A stretch of 64,000 nt of DNA from contig NZ_BOOB01000019.1 in NCBI RefSeq assembly GCF_016863015.1, positions 62,001-126,000 of the forward strand, given 5' to 3'. This document shows, in pieces, positions 43,623 through 51,931 of this stretch. This stretch comes from Microbispora amethystogenes (GTDB lineage Bacteria > Actinomycetota > Actinomycetes > Streptosporangiales > Streptosporangiaceae). Positions within the stretch are counted from its first letter, which is position 1; each line of letters starts with the position of its first letter. The notes under the pieces were generated by a model. That model was not told where the DNA came from, did not search any database, and worked only from the letters and a program-made list of their open reading frames with translations. The position numbers were made by a program, and so were the translations under genes.

Positions 43623-44070
43623 CCATGCGGCCGTCGGCTGCCCGGCCTGCCGCCGCGCGCTGAGATCCCACCCGAGCGCCAGGCCGTCCGGGCATGGTGA
43701 CCTGGGCGGGAGCCGTGCCCGTCGGCCCATTCCCCTGGCGGCGGGCGGCGCCGTCCAGAAGGTCCGCGTGATCGGGCGGCGTACGGGCGTTTCCCGTCCG
43801 CGTGAGTATCGCCTCAACGCGGTGAGTGTGATCGCTTGACACTTTTCGTAACCGCAGTGATATTAACTGCACATTGCTCTCATCGGCTCGTTTCGGCTGG
43901 CAGGAGCGCATTTTGCAGTCGATGGCCCGCCATGTCGATCCTCGGGTTCGGCCGGTGCCGACCGGTCCGGCCGCGGTGGAAGTGGTCGGGTCATCGCCGG
44001 GCTCCGTCGGCGTGCGCCGCGCATGCCGCATCCGACACAGAGCGCCGTCGTGACACCTTCGGAAGGCGAA
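43623..44070. other. Long upstream region of the CBM2 hydrolase
   Basis: A 448-bp stretch without a supported gene. It holds a promoter (TTGACA at 43836, GATATT at 43859), leaving a leader of about 200 nt before the ATG at 44071. The 3' half is more AT-rich than its surroundings. Confidence 0.55.
43836..43864 (+). promoter_or_regulatory. Sigma-70-type promoter with overlapping inverted repeat
   Basis: TTGACA (43836-43841), 17-bp spacer, GATATT (43859-43864). The inverted repeat GCAGT...ACTGC spans the -10 box and could be a repressor site. It probably drives the CBM2 hydrolase. Confidence 0.6.
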
Positions 44071-45318
44071 ATGAGAAAACGCTCGATCATCAGGGCGGTA
44101 CTGGCGGTCGCGGTCGCCCCGCTCTGCGCTGGAATGGTGGCGCTCGCCTCGACGCCGTCCGCCGCGGCGGTCGGTGGCTCGGGCCCCTACCCGGCGGATT
44201 ACGAGACCTCCACCAGCCTGCCCAACCACACCATCTACCGGCCCGGAACCCTCCCCTCCGAGAAGATGCCCATTTTCGTGTGGGGCAACGGAGGCTGCTC
44301 CGCCAACGGGACGGGGCAGCTGCCCTTCCTCCGCGAGATCGCCTCGTACGGATTCCTGGTCATCGCCAGCGGCAGCCCGAACGGTTCCGGTTCGACGACG
44401 TCCCAGATGCTCACCCAGTCCATCGACTGGGCGGTCGCGGAGAACAGCCGCCAGGGCGGCAAGTACAACGGCAGGCTCGACACCAGCAAGATCGCTGTAG
44501 GCGGCTGGTCCTGCGGAGGGCTGGAGGCATACGCCGTCTCCAACGACTCGCGTATCACCACGACCACCATCTTCAGCAGCGGCCTGCTGAACGACTCCGA
44601 CGACTACCAGCTCCGCCGGCTGACGAAGCCGATCGCCTACTTCATCGGCGGGCCGAGCGACATCGCCTACCCGAACGCCATCGACGACTGGGGCAAGCTG
44701 CCGGCGGGACTGCCCGCGTTCATGGGCAACCTGAACGTCGGACACGGCGGCACCTACACCCAGACCAACGGCGGCGAGTTCGGCCGCGTGGCGGTGCTGT
44801 ACCTCAAGTGGCGGCTGAAGGGCGACACGACGGCCGGCACGAACTTCGTCGGCGCCAACTGCGGCCTGTGCAACACCCAGTGGCAGGTCCAGCAGAAGAA
44901 CCTCACGCTCGGCGGCAGTCCGTCTCCGTCTCCCTCCCCGTCACCCAGCAACAGCCCGTCCCCCTCTCCGTCACTGTCACCCAGTGGCAGCCCCTCGCCC
45001 TCCCCGTCACCCAGCGGCGGGACCGGGGGCTGTTCGGCGACCTACACGGTGCAGGACCAGTGGGCCGGCGGGTTCGTCGCGAATGTCAACGTCACCGCGG
45101 GCGGCGCCGCGATCAACGGCTGGAGGGTCGCTCTCACCCTGCCCGGGGGAGCCACGATCACCTCCCTGTGGAACGGCGTCAACACCGGCACCAGCGGCGC
45201 CGTGACCGTCACCAACCAGAGCTACAACGGGCGGCTGTCGGCCGGGCAGAGCACCAGCTTCGGGTTCCAGGGCAACGGAACCGGCGCCGGAGCCACCGTC
45301 ACCTGCACCGCCATCTGA
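44071..45318 (+). CDS. Secreted esterase-like hydrolase with C-terminal CBM2
   Basis: A 415-residue extracellular enzyme. A signal peptide (about residues 1-32) is followed by a hydrolase domain of about 265 residues with the nucleophile region GGWSCGGLEAY and a late His (NVGHGGTYT). Next comes a Ser/Pro linker of about 40 residues (SPSPSPSPSPSNSPSPSPS) and a family-2 carbohydrate-binding module (CSATYTVQDQWAGGFVANV; GWRVALTLPGGATI; YNGRLSAGQSTSFGFQG). CBM2 binds cellulose or xylan, so the enzyme probably removes ester groups from plant polysaccharides. ATG 44071 lies 4 nt from GGAAGG. A long leader with its own promoter precedes it. Confidence 0.88.
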   Translation: MRKRSIIRAVLAVAVAPLCAGMVALASTPSAAAVGGSGPYPADYETSTSLPNHTIYRPGTLPSEKMPIFVWGNGGCSANGTGQLPFLREIASYGFLVIASGSPNGSGSTTSQMLTQSIDWAVAENSRQGGKYNGRLDTSKIAVGGWSCGGLEAYAVSNDSRITTTTIFSSGLLNDSDDYQLRRLTKPIAYFIGGPSDIAYPNAIDDWGKLPAGLPAFMGNLNVGHGGTYTQTNGGEFGRVAVLYLKWRLKGDTTAGTNFVGANCGLCNTQWQVQQKNLTLGGSPSPSPSPSPSNSPSPSPSLSPSGSPSPSPSPSGGTGGCSATYTVQDQWAGGFVANVNVTAGGAAINGWRVALTLPGGATITSLWNGVNTGTSGAVTVTNQSYNGRLSAGQSTSFGFQGNGTGAGATVTCTAI

Positions 45319-45347
45319 TCCCACCCGCTTCGGGCAGGGCATGACAG

Positions 45348-45379
45348 CGACGGGCCGGGACCGATGTCCCGGCCCGTCG
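45348..45379. terminator. Hairpin terminator between convergent genes (1)
   Basis: A 14-bp perfect stem with a 4-nt loop (arms GACGGGCCGGGAC and GTCCCGGCCCGTC, extended by one pair). It lies just after the CBM2 hydrolase stop. No T-run. Confidence 0.65.
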
Positions 45380-45413
45380 TGCTGCCACGAAGCAGTGGCT
45401 CTGTCGACGACCG

Positions 45414-45453
45414 ACGCTGGGCCCGCACCGGCATGACGGTGCGGGCCCAGCGT
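45414..45453. terminator. Hairpin terminator between convergent genes (2)
   Basis: A 17-bp perfect stem, left arm ACGCTGGGCCCGCACCG, with a 6-nt loop. It lies before the stop of the convergent subtilisin gene. Symmetric, so it can end transcription from either side. Confidence 0.68.
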
Positions 45454-45485
45454 GGTGGTGTCGGTCAGGTGATACGAGGGTCAGT

Positions 45486-47021
45486 TCACTGGATGACCGC
45501 GAGGGCGTCGACGACACCGGTGCCGAAGAAGCCGTTGTCGTCGGCGGTGCCGGCGCAGGTCGCGGTGTTCGCCGGGCACGGCTTGGACACGGCCCGTGCC
45601 TTGAGCTCACTGAGCATCTGGGCCGGGGTCCAGGAGGGGTGCGCCGACTTCATCTGCGCCATGACGCCGGCGACGTGCGGGCTCGCCATCGACGTGCCGC
45701 TCTTGGTGCCGTAGCCGTCCGCCCCCGTCCGCGTGTTCCACGTCGTCGAGTAGATCGACGAGCCGGGAGCCGCGACGTCGATCTTGCCGAGGCCGTAGTT
45801 GGAGAAGGACGACCGGACGCTGTCCAGCGTGGTGCCCACGCGCTGCAGGGACGCGACCGTCACGACGCCGTCGAGCTCGGCCGGGATGTCGCTGCAGCCG
45901 TTGTTGATCGTGCGCACGGTCGGTTCCGGCGCGTCGTTGGGGCTGCCCTTGTCCACGGTCTTGTTGGCCAGGTCGTAGTTGGAGTTGCCCGCCGCGGCGA
46001 CGTTGACGACGCCCTGCCTGGTGGACCACTCCACGGCGCGCCGGACGGCCTCCTTGCTGGCGGCCTGGTCGGGCTGGTCGTCACACCAGAACTCGAACGG
46101 GTCGACGTAGTAGGAGTTGTTCGTGACGTCCATGTGCTTCAGGCCCGCCCACATGAAGCCGCAGATGGCGTACTCCGGGTAGATGAAGCCGTCGTTGTTG
46201 ACGACCTTGACGGACGCCATGCGCACGTTCGGCGCGACACCGACGATGCCGATGTTGTTGCGGGCGGCGGCGATGGTGCCGGCGACGTGCGTACCGTGGT
46301 CGCTCGTCGTCGGGCGCCACGCCAGCGGCGTCTGGTCCGGACGGCCGACGTTGGTGCAGTTGACCGAGTTCGCGACGTCGATGTTGGCCTTGAGGTCCGG
46401 GTGTGTCGGCGAGATGCCGCTGTCGAGCACCCCGACGAGCACGTTGCGGTTGCCGTCGGAGACCGCCTGCGCCTGCGGGGCCTTGATCATCTGCATGTCC
46501 CACTGGACCCCTTCGTTGGGGTCGAGGCTCGCGCCGGGCTGCGGGTCAGACGGGATGTCGCCGTTGTCCGGCTTCTTGGCACCCTTCTTGTATCCGCTGG
46601 CGCCGGGACCCCACGGCGGGGCCAGGTCCGTCGGCGTCCCCTCGGAGACCCCGGCCGTACGGGTGGCGCCGACGGAGGCGACCGCGTTGCCGCCCTTGGC
46701 GGTGACGTTCGCGCGGAAGGCCGCACGGTCGGAGTGGGCGACGACCACGCCGATCGCGGGCCAGGACTGGACGACGACCCCTCCGGCGGCCTCGACCGCA
46801 CGCTCGACGAGACGCGTCTGGCCGGGGTTGGCGATCCGGGCGTTGACGACATAGCTCATGAGCATCCCGTCGGGGAAGTCCACGTTGACCGGTGTCGACG
46901 TCGGCTCGTCGGGGGTAGCCGCGCTGGCCGAGTCGGTAACGCCTCCAAGGAAGGCGGCACCCACCATGGCGAACGCCGCGGCGGTGGCCGCGAGGCGTCG
47001 CTTGGGCAGGGCATGCTGCAT
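45486..47021 (-). CDS. Secreted subtilisin-like serine protease (S8 family)
   Basis: A 511-residue protease with a signal peptide (about residues 1-34, ending SASA), an inhibitor-like prodomain (about 50-125, MSYVVNARIANPGQTRLVER) and an S8 catalytic domain. The triad is Asp200 (GVLDSGISP), His242 (SDHGTHVAG) and Ser444 (GTSMASPHV), with the oxyanion Asn in AAAGNSNYD. It ends with paired Cys (SKPCPANTATCAG). It is expected to digest proteins outside the cell. It is tail to tail with the CBM2 hydrolase and lies 232 bp from oleB on the same strand, with its own promoter region. Confidence 0.93.
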   Translation of the reverse strand: MQHALPKRRLAATAAAFAMVGAAFLGGVTDSASAATPDEPTSTPVNVDFPDGMLMSYVVNARIANPGQTRLVERAVEAAGGVVVQSWPAIGVVVAHSDRAAFRANVTAKGGNAVASVGATRTAGVSEGTPTDLAPPWGPGASGYKKGAKKPDNGDIPSDPQPGASLDPNEGVQWDMQMIKAPQAQAVSDGNRNVLVGVLDSGISPTHPDLKANIDVANSVNCTNVGRPDQTPLAWRPTTSDHGTHVAGTIAAARNNIGIVGVAPNVRMASVKVVNNDGFIYPEYAICGFMWAGLKHMDVTNNSYYVDPFEFWCDDQPDQAASKEAVRRAVEWSTRQGVVNVAAAGNSNYDLANKTVDKGSPNDAPEPTVRTINNGCSDIPAELDGVVTVASLQRVGTTLDSVRSSFSNYGLGKIDVAAPGSSIYSTTWNTRTGADGYGTKSGTSMASPHVAGVMAQMKSAHPSWTPAQMLSELKARAVSKPCPANTATCAGTADDNGFFGTGVVDALAVIQ

Positions 47022-47253
47022 GTGTTGCTCCTTGAACAGTGGGATTGCGGCACCTGTCGCCGCGCTCTGGCTGGCCCTAATTCCGCGAGTCCGAAATCGC
47101 CCTTAATCCAGCCTTTCGGGTTGGTTGGTGACGGTAACAGCTCGATCGAGAAGTGTTCAAGAGTTCACCACCGCGCAGGGGCGACCGTACGAACCTGCTG
47201 GTAGCTGATCAGCACGTGCGCCTGGCGGCGTCTCTGGGGCTCCTGAAGACCGT

Positions 47254-48171
47254 TCAAAGGGCGAGGAGGAACGAGCGGATGGCGGGGACGAGGTCGGCGT
47301 GGGCGTCTTCGAGCAGGTAGTGACCCGCGCCGGGATACACGCGGATTCGCGCGGCGGGAAAACGCCGTCGCCATTCGTCCAGTACGGCGCGGTCGAAGAC
47401 CGGGTCGTCCGTTCCCCAGGCGATCAGCGTGGGCCGGTCGGCGAACTGCCCGAGCGACGCACCGGTGGCCTGGAGGAGCCGCCAGGAGGGGTCGCCGGGG
47501 CGCAACGGGATGTCCTGGACGAAGCGCTGGATGGCCACCCGGTGCTCGGGCCGGTCGTAGGGCGCCAGGAACGCCGAGCGCACCGGAGCCGGCATCCGGC
47601 GCCGGACCCCCAGCGGACGCCACGTGGCGCCGCGGGCGAAGAGGTTGTGGCGCAGGAACAGGCGGGTGCCCAGCCGGGTGTCCCGCAGCACCCGGTACGG
47701 CAGGCGCAGCAGGGGACGTACGCGTTCGCCGTGCGGGTTGGGAAAGGCCGCGGTGTTCAGCAGCACGAGGCGGGCGACCCGGTCGGGGTGGCGGCAGGCC
47801 CAGGCCATGCCGATCGGCCCGCCCCAGTCATGCAGGACGAGGGTCCACCCCTGTTCGGGGGCACCGGCGTCGCCGACGAGGTGGTCGGTCAGGGCGTCCA
47901 GGTCGTCCACCCGGGCGGCCAGGTCGTAGGGGTAACGGCCGGCCCCCGGCTTGTCCGACAGGCCCATGCCGATGTGGTCGGGGGCGACGCAGCGGAACTC
48001 GTCCCGCAGCGCGAGGATCGGCCGCCGCCACAGGTAGCTCCAGGACGGGTTCCCGTGCAGGAACAGCACCGGTTGCCCCGCCCCCTCGTCCAGGTAGTGC
48101 TGGCGCAGGCCGTCACGACGCGGGTGGGCGAACCACCGGGAGGTGAACGGGTAGTCCGGGAATCCGGTCAC
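47254..48171 (-). CDS. oleB: OleB-type beta-lactone decarboxylase (haloalkane-dehalogenase fold)
   Basis: A 305-residue alpha/beta hydrolase of the haloalkane-dehalogenase group. Asp115 is the nucleophile (VLHDWGGPI), an acid follows in WGTDDPVFD and the His is near 284 (GAGHYLLEDAH); FLHGNPSWSYLW supplies the oxyanion Asn and halide-site Trp. Alone this would read as a dehalogenase, but its place behind oleA, oleC and oleD identifies it as OleB, which removes CO2 from the cis-beta-lactone to give a cis-alkene. All catalytic residues are present, so the final product is more likely an alkene than a beta-lactone. The GTG at 48171 overlaps the oleD stop (GTGA). Last gene of the five-gene operon. 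Confidence 0.83.
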   Translation of the reverse strand: MTGFPDYPFTSRWFAHPRRDGLRQHYLDEGAGQPVLFLHGNPSWSYLWRRPILALRDEFRCVAPDHIGMGLSDKPGAGRYPYDLAARVDDLDALTDHLVGDAGAPEQGWTLVLHDWGGPIGMAWACRHPDRVARLVLLNTAAFPNPHGERVRPLLRLPYRVLRDTRLGTRLFLRHNLFARGATWRPLGVRRRMPAPVRSAFLAPYDRPEHRVAIQRFVQDIPLRPGDPSWRLLQATGASLGQFADRPTLIAWGTDDPVFDRAVLDEWRRRFPAARIRVYPGAGHYLLEDAHADLVPAIRSFLLAL

Positions 48172-49157
48172 CGGGCGCTCCCCGCGGACAGGTGGGCGGT
48201 GAGCCGGGCCAGTCCTTCCGCCATGCTCACCCGGGGCCGGTAGCCGAGATCGCGGCGGGCCGCGGAGATGTCGAACCAGTGCGCCGTCGAGGCCTGCTCC
48301 ACCAGGAACAGCAGCGGGGGCAGGCGCCGCGTCAACGGGAACCGGCGGACCCGCTCCAGCAGCCGGGCCGCCCGCAGGGCCGGTCCGACGGGCGCCCGGC
48401 GGGTCACCGGAGGCAGCCCGGCGGCGCGCAGCAGCAGGCCGAGCCATTCCCCGAAGCCGCAGGGCTCGCCCTGGGTGATGAAGTAGGCCCGGCCGGCGAG
48501 CGGTGAGCCCGGACGCAACCGGTCGAGCGCGAGCAGGTGGGCGTCGGCGGCGTTGTCGACGTAGGTGGTGTCGATGGTCTTGTCGGTCTCGCCCAGCAGC
48601 CACAGCAGACGGCGCCCCGCCACCAGCCTCGGCAGGAAGTGCGGATCTCCCGGCCCCCAGATGAGGTGCGGGCGCAACGCGACCGCCGTCACCCGCCCGG
48701 CCGCCGCCTCGGCGAGGACGAGCCGCTCGGCTTCGGCCTTGGTCCGCGGATAGGCGGCGGGAAAACGGCGGGCGTACGGCACGGACTCGTCCACGCCCTC
48801 CAGGTCCCGCCCGTCGTGGACGACGCTCGGTGAGGACGTGTGGACCAGGCGTGCCCCGTGACGCGCGCAGGCGTCCAGCACGTTCCGCGTTCCCGACACG
48901 TTGGTCTCCTCGTAGTCCCGGTCCCGTCCGTGTACGCCGGCCTTCGCGGCGCAGTGCACGACCGCCTCGCACCCGGCGACCGCGGCCGTCACCGCAGCGC
49001 GGTCGCGTACGTCGGCCAGGTGCTGGGCGACTCCGAGCGCCGCCAGCGCGGGGCTTCGGTGACGCTGAAGTGCGTGGACGGTGTCACCGCGGGCGGCCAG
49101 CCGCCGGCAGACGGCCTCGCCCAGGAAGCCGCCGCCCCCGGTCACCAGGACCCTCAT
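48168..49157 (-). CDS. oleD: OleD-type 2-alkyl-3-ketoacid reductase (extended SDR)
   Basis: A 329-residue NAD(P)H-dependent reductase of the extended SDR/3-beta-HSD family. It has the Rossmann motif TGGGGFLGEAV at about 6-16, an Asp (HLADVRD), the catalytic Ser/Tyr/Lys region (HTSSPSV; YPRTKAE) and the substrate part FITQGEPCGFGEWL. OleD reduces the 2-alkyl-3-ketoacid made by OleA to a 2-alkyl-3-hydroxyacid. The ATG at 49157 is chosen because it directly overlaps the oleC stop (TGATG); a frame extending to 49190 adds eleven residues inside oleC. Overlaps oleB by GTGA. Confidence 0.88.
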   Translation of the reverse strand: MRVLVTGGGGFLGEAVCRRLAARGDTVHALQRHRSPALAALGVAQHLADVRDRAAVTAAVAGCEAVVHCAAKAGVHGRDRDYEETNVSGTRNVLDACARHGARLVHTSSPSVVHDGRDLEGVDESVPYARRFPAAYPRTKAEAERLVLAEAAAGRVTAVALRPHLIWGPGDPHFLPRLVAGRRLLWLLGETDKTIDTTYVDNAADAHLLALDRLRPGSPLAGRAYFITQGEPCGFGEWLGLLLRAAGLPPVTRRAPVGPALRAARLLERVRRFPLTRRLPPLLFLVEQASTAHWFDISAARRDLGYRPRVSMAEGLARLTAHLSAGSAR

Positions 49158-50794
49158 CACCGGCCTGCCCGTACGCGCCGCGCGGCCCACCGGGCGAGCT
49201 CGTGCCGGCGGATCTTGCTGTTGTGCCGGGCGTCGACCGGGAACCCGCGATGGAACAGCACGTCCCGAATCCCCTCGGTGTGCGGATGGCGGGCCGCCAC
49301 GCTCAGGATGCCGGCCGTCACGCGAGCGTCGTCCCGGACACCCGGTTCGCGCTCCACGACCAGGACCGGACGCTGGGCGCCGGCGTAGCCGACGCCGACC
49401 AGCGCGGTGCGGCGGACCCCGGGTACGGCGGCGAAGACGGGTTCGACCTGGTCGGTGTGCAGGTCGCCGCCGACGGTGCGGACCCGTTCCGATCTGCGTC
49501 CGGCGAACCAGAGCCTGCCCTGCTCGTCGAAGCGGCCGACATCACCCATCCGGTGCCAGACTCGGTCCCCGTCGCGGATCCGGGCCAGCGCGGTCGCCTC
49601 CGGATCGTCCAGGTAGGGGTCGCTGACCGTGGGGGCGGCCACGACGATCTCCCCGATGGCGCCCGGCGGCACGACCAGATCGTCACTCCACCGCTCGACG
49701 GGGTCGTCGCCGAGGGCGATCACGCGCACCTCGGCGCCCGGGAGCGGGAGACCGAGGCAGGTGCCCGCCCCGGCGGCGGTGGCCGCGGCGTGCCCGGCGA
49801 GCAGGCGGCTCTCGATCGCGGCCACCGGCATGCACTCGGTGGCGCCGTACACCGACAACACCCGCGCGTCGTCGCGCAGGCAGCCGCGCAGGCGGTCCAT
49901 GACCGGCATCGGCAGCGGCGCCCCGGCGGACACCACGTCGCCGAGCGTGTCCAGCACCAGATCACGGGCGGCGCAGTGGCGCGCGAGCCGGTCCAGCAGC
50001 GCGGGAGGGGCGAACATCCCGGACACGCGGTAGCGCCGGATGTCGGCGACCAGGGCGGCCGGGTCGGCCCGCACCGGATGCCGCGGGTCCATGTCCGGGA
50101 TCACCACGGTCGCCCCGAACGCCGCCGCTCCGAGGGCGAACGGCGCGAACGTCGACAACACCGGCAATCCCGGTTCCACCGTGCCGAGTTCACCCAGCAG
50201 GGTGAGCTGCGCGGCCAGGTGCCGGTGCCGCAGCGGCACGCCCTTGGGCGGGCCGGTGGATCCGGAGGTGTACGCGATCAGCGCCAGGTCGTCCGGCCCG
50301 GCGTGGCGCCACAAATCCACCCCGGATTCCGCCTCGCGGGGCAGCCGCGCGGGGACGGTGACGGAGACGCGGACGTCCGGGGTCCAGCGCAGCAGCCTCC
50401 TGGCCAGCTGTACGGCGGGAATCGCGACGAACGCCTCGGGCGCCGCCTGGCGCAGGCAGCGCCTGATCGCGCCGAGCGGCAACCCCGGATCGACCAGCAC
50501 CGGCACCGCGCGGAGCCGTATCAGGGCGACGGCGAACGCGCCCAGTTCCGGGCCCGGCGGCACCAGCAGGGCGGTACGCATGCCCGGGCGGATCCCTGCC
50601 TCCATGAGGACCGCGACGGCATGGTCCACCGACCGCGACAGCTGCCCGTAGGTGGTGGCCGCCGGGCGACGGCCGCCGACCTGGCAGGCGATGACGTCGG
50701 GCTGCTCGCGAAACCAGCGTTCGGCGCGGACGATCAGTTCGCTGACCGGCTCGGCCGGGCCGGAGCCGCTCGGAGGAGTCACCTCTGTGGTCAC
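49157..50794 (-). CDS. oleC: OleC-type beta-lactone synthetase (ANL superfamily)
   Basis: A 545-residue adenylating enzyme. Visible motifs: the P-loop YTSGSTGPPKGVP (about 172), YGATE (about 320), MGDVGRFDEQGRLWFAGR and the C-terminal Lys region HNSKIRRHEL. In standard acyl-CoA ligases the Lys helps make the acyl-adenylate; in OleC the adenylate is attacked by the beta-hydroxyl of the same substrate to form a cis-beta-lactone. The call rests on the Ole gene set as much as on sequence. GTG 50794 is used as start; the 93-bp gap from oleA is the only real gap in the operon, and a slightly earlier start may exist. Confidence 0.86.
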   Translation of the reverse strand: MTTEVTPPSGSGPAEPVSELIVRAERWFREQPDVIACQVGGRRPAATTYGQLSRSVDHAVAVLMEAGIRPGMRTALLVPPGPELGAFAVALIRLRAVPVLVDPGLPLGAIRRCLRQAAPEAFVAIPAVQLARRLLRWTPDVRVSVTVPARLPREAESGVDLWRHAGPDDLALIAYTSGSTGPPKGVPLRHRHLAAQLTLLGELGTVEPGLPVLSTFAPFALGAAAFGATVVIPDMDPRHPVRADPAALVADIRRYRVSGMFAPPALLDRLARHCAARDLVLDTLGDVVSAGAPLPMPVMDRLRGCLRDDARVLSVYGATECMPVAAIESRLLAGHAAATAAGAGTCLGLPLPGAEVRVIALGDDPVERWSDDLVVPPGAIGEIVVAAPTVSDPYLDDPEATALARIRDGDRVWHRMGDVGRFDEQGRLWFAGRRSERVRTVGGDLHTDQVEPVFAAVPGVRRTALVGVGYAGAQRPVLVVEREPGVRDDARVTAGILSVAARHPHTEGIRDVLFHRGFPVDARHNSKIRRHELARWAARRVRAGR

Positions 50795-50887
50795 CGGCTC
50801 ACCACCGCACGCCGGCCGCTCGGGAGGGCCGCCCGCGTGGTCACCGTGCTCATCACCGCGCGTCGGCGGTTCCGTGACATCACCGGC

Positions 50888-51919
50888 TCACCACCGTACG
50901 ACGACGATTCCGGCGCTGGCCCCGCTGGCCAGGCCGACGAGGGCGACCAGGTCGCCGCGCCGCACCCGGCCCGAGCCGACCACCCGCGCCAGTTGCACGA
51001 GCAGCGTCGCCGCGACGAGGTTGCCGTGCTGGGCGATGGTGACGACGACCTTGCCCTGCGGGATGCGCACCTGGTCGCAGAACCACCACAGCGTCGGCAG
51101 CGTCGCCTGATGCACGCAGATGGCCGCGAAGTCGTCCCAGGTCAGCCCCAGATCGGCGAGGGGTTTGTGGAACACGGCGTAGTCGATGTTCTCGATGCCG
51201 CGCACCAGCTCGACGGAGTCGACGACGAGCGGCCCGATCGTGGGCCGGCCCGCCGACGGATCGGTGGTGAGGTTGTCCACCGCGGAGACCGCCGCCTGCC
51301 ATCCGGCGGAGTACGCGGAGAACCGGTGGGCGAGCACCCCCGGTTCGGAGGCGGCCTCCAGCAGCAACGCGGCGCCGGCGTCGGAGACGGTGTAGGACGC
51401 GGCCACGGTGATGTACTCCTCGGCACTGGCCACGGTCCACGGCGTGCCGGCGGTGGGCAGCTCTCCGCAGCAGACGAGGACCCGCCGATGACGGCCGGCG
51501 GAGATCAGCGCGTCGGCCACCTGGATGGCGTTCAGCGCGCTGTTGCAGGCGTTGCGTACGTCGAACACCGGGCAGCAGGCCCCGATCTTGGCGGCGACGA
51601 TGTGCCCGGTGGCCGGCTCGACGGCGTCGGACGACACTCCCGCGTAGACGAGCAGATCGAGGTCGGCGGCCCGCAGGCCGTTGTCCTCCAGGACGCGGCG
51701 GGCGGCGTGCGCCGCCAGGTCGGACGGTTTCTCGTCGGGGAGGGCGACGTGCCGGCGCCGTACCCCGCTGTGCTCGTGGATCAGCCCCCGGGGCAGGTCC
51801 AAGGTGGGGTTGCGGTCGGCGAGCCGGTCTTCCAGTTCGGCCGTGCTCAGCGTGGTCTCCGGCAGGTAGGCGGCCACTCCCGCCAGCCGGGTGTGCGACT
51901 GGGTCACTGCGGTCCTCAC
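50888..51919 (-). CDS. oleA: OleA-type head-to-head acyl condensing enzyme (KAS III-like)
   Basis: A 343-residue thiolase-fold enzyme. The catalytic Cys125 (NACNSALNA), His270 (CVHQATLP) and Asn300 (QHGNLVAA) have nearly the spacing of Xanthomonas OleA (Cys143, His285, Asn315). OleA joins two acyl thioesters by Claisen condensation to a 2-alkyl-3-ketoacid. It starts only 12 bp after the PKS stop, so the two are co-translated, which suggests that the PKS product is one of its acyl donors. GTG 51919 is the first start; GTG 51907 has a better-placed GAGAGGTGAGG. No KS III ACP-docking feature can be judged from sequence alone. Confidence 0.87.
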   Translation of the reverse strand: MRTAVTQSHTRLAGVAAYLPETTLSTAELEDRLADRNPTLDLPRGLIHEHSGVRRRHVALPDEKPSDLAAHAARRVLEDNGLRAADLDLLVYAGVSSDAVEPATGHIVAAKIGACCPVFDVRNACNSALNAIQVADALISAGRHRRVLVCCGELPTAGTPWTVASAEEYITVAASYTVSDAGAALLLEAASEPGVLAHRFSAYSAGWQAAVSAVDNLTTDPSAGRPTIGPLVVDSVELVRGIENIDYAVFHKPLADLGLTWDDFAAICVHQATLPTLWWFCDQVRIPQGKVVVTIAQHGNLVAATLLVQLARVVGSGRVRRGDLVALVGLASGASAGIVVVRW

Positions 51920-51931
51920 CTCTCGTTCGCT

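Noticed and set aside
47254-48171. Haloalkane dehalogenase for halogenated compounds
   Set aside because: The sequence alone would allow this, but overlap with oleD and the complete oleA-C-D set make OleB the better call.
47254-51919. Lipstatin- or ebelactone-type beta-lactone cluster
   Set aside because: There is one OleA rather than the two homologues of lipstatin clusters, no NRPS or formyltransferase, and an intact OleB is present; an alkene end product fits better.
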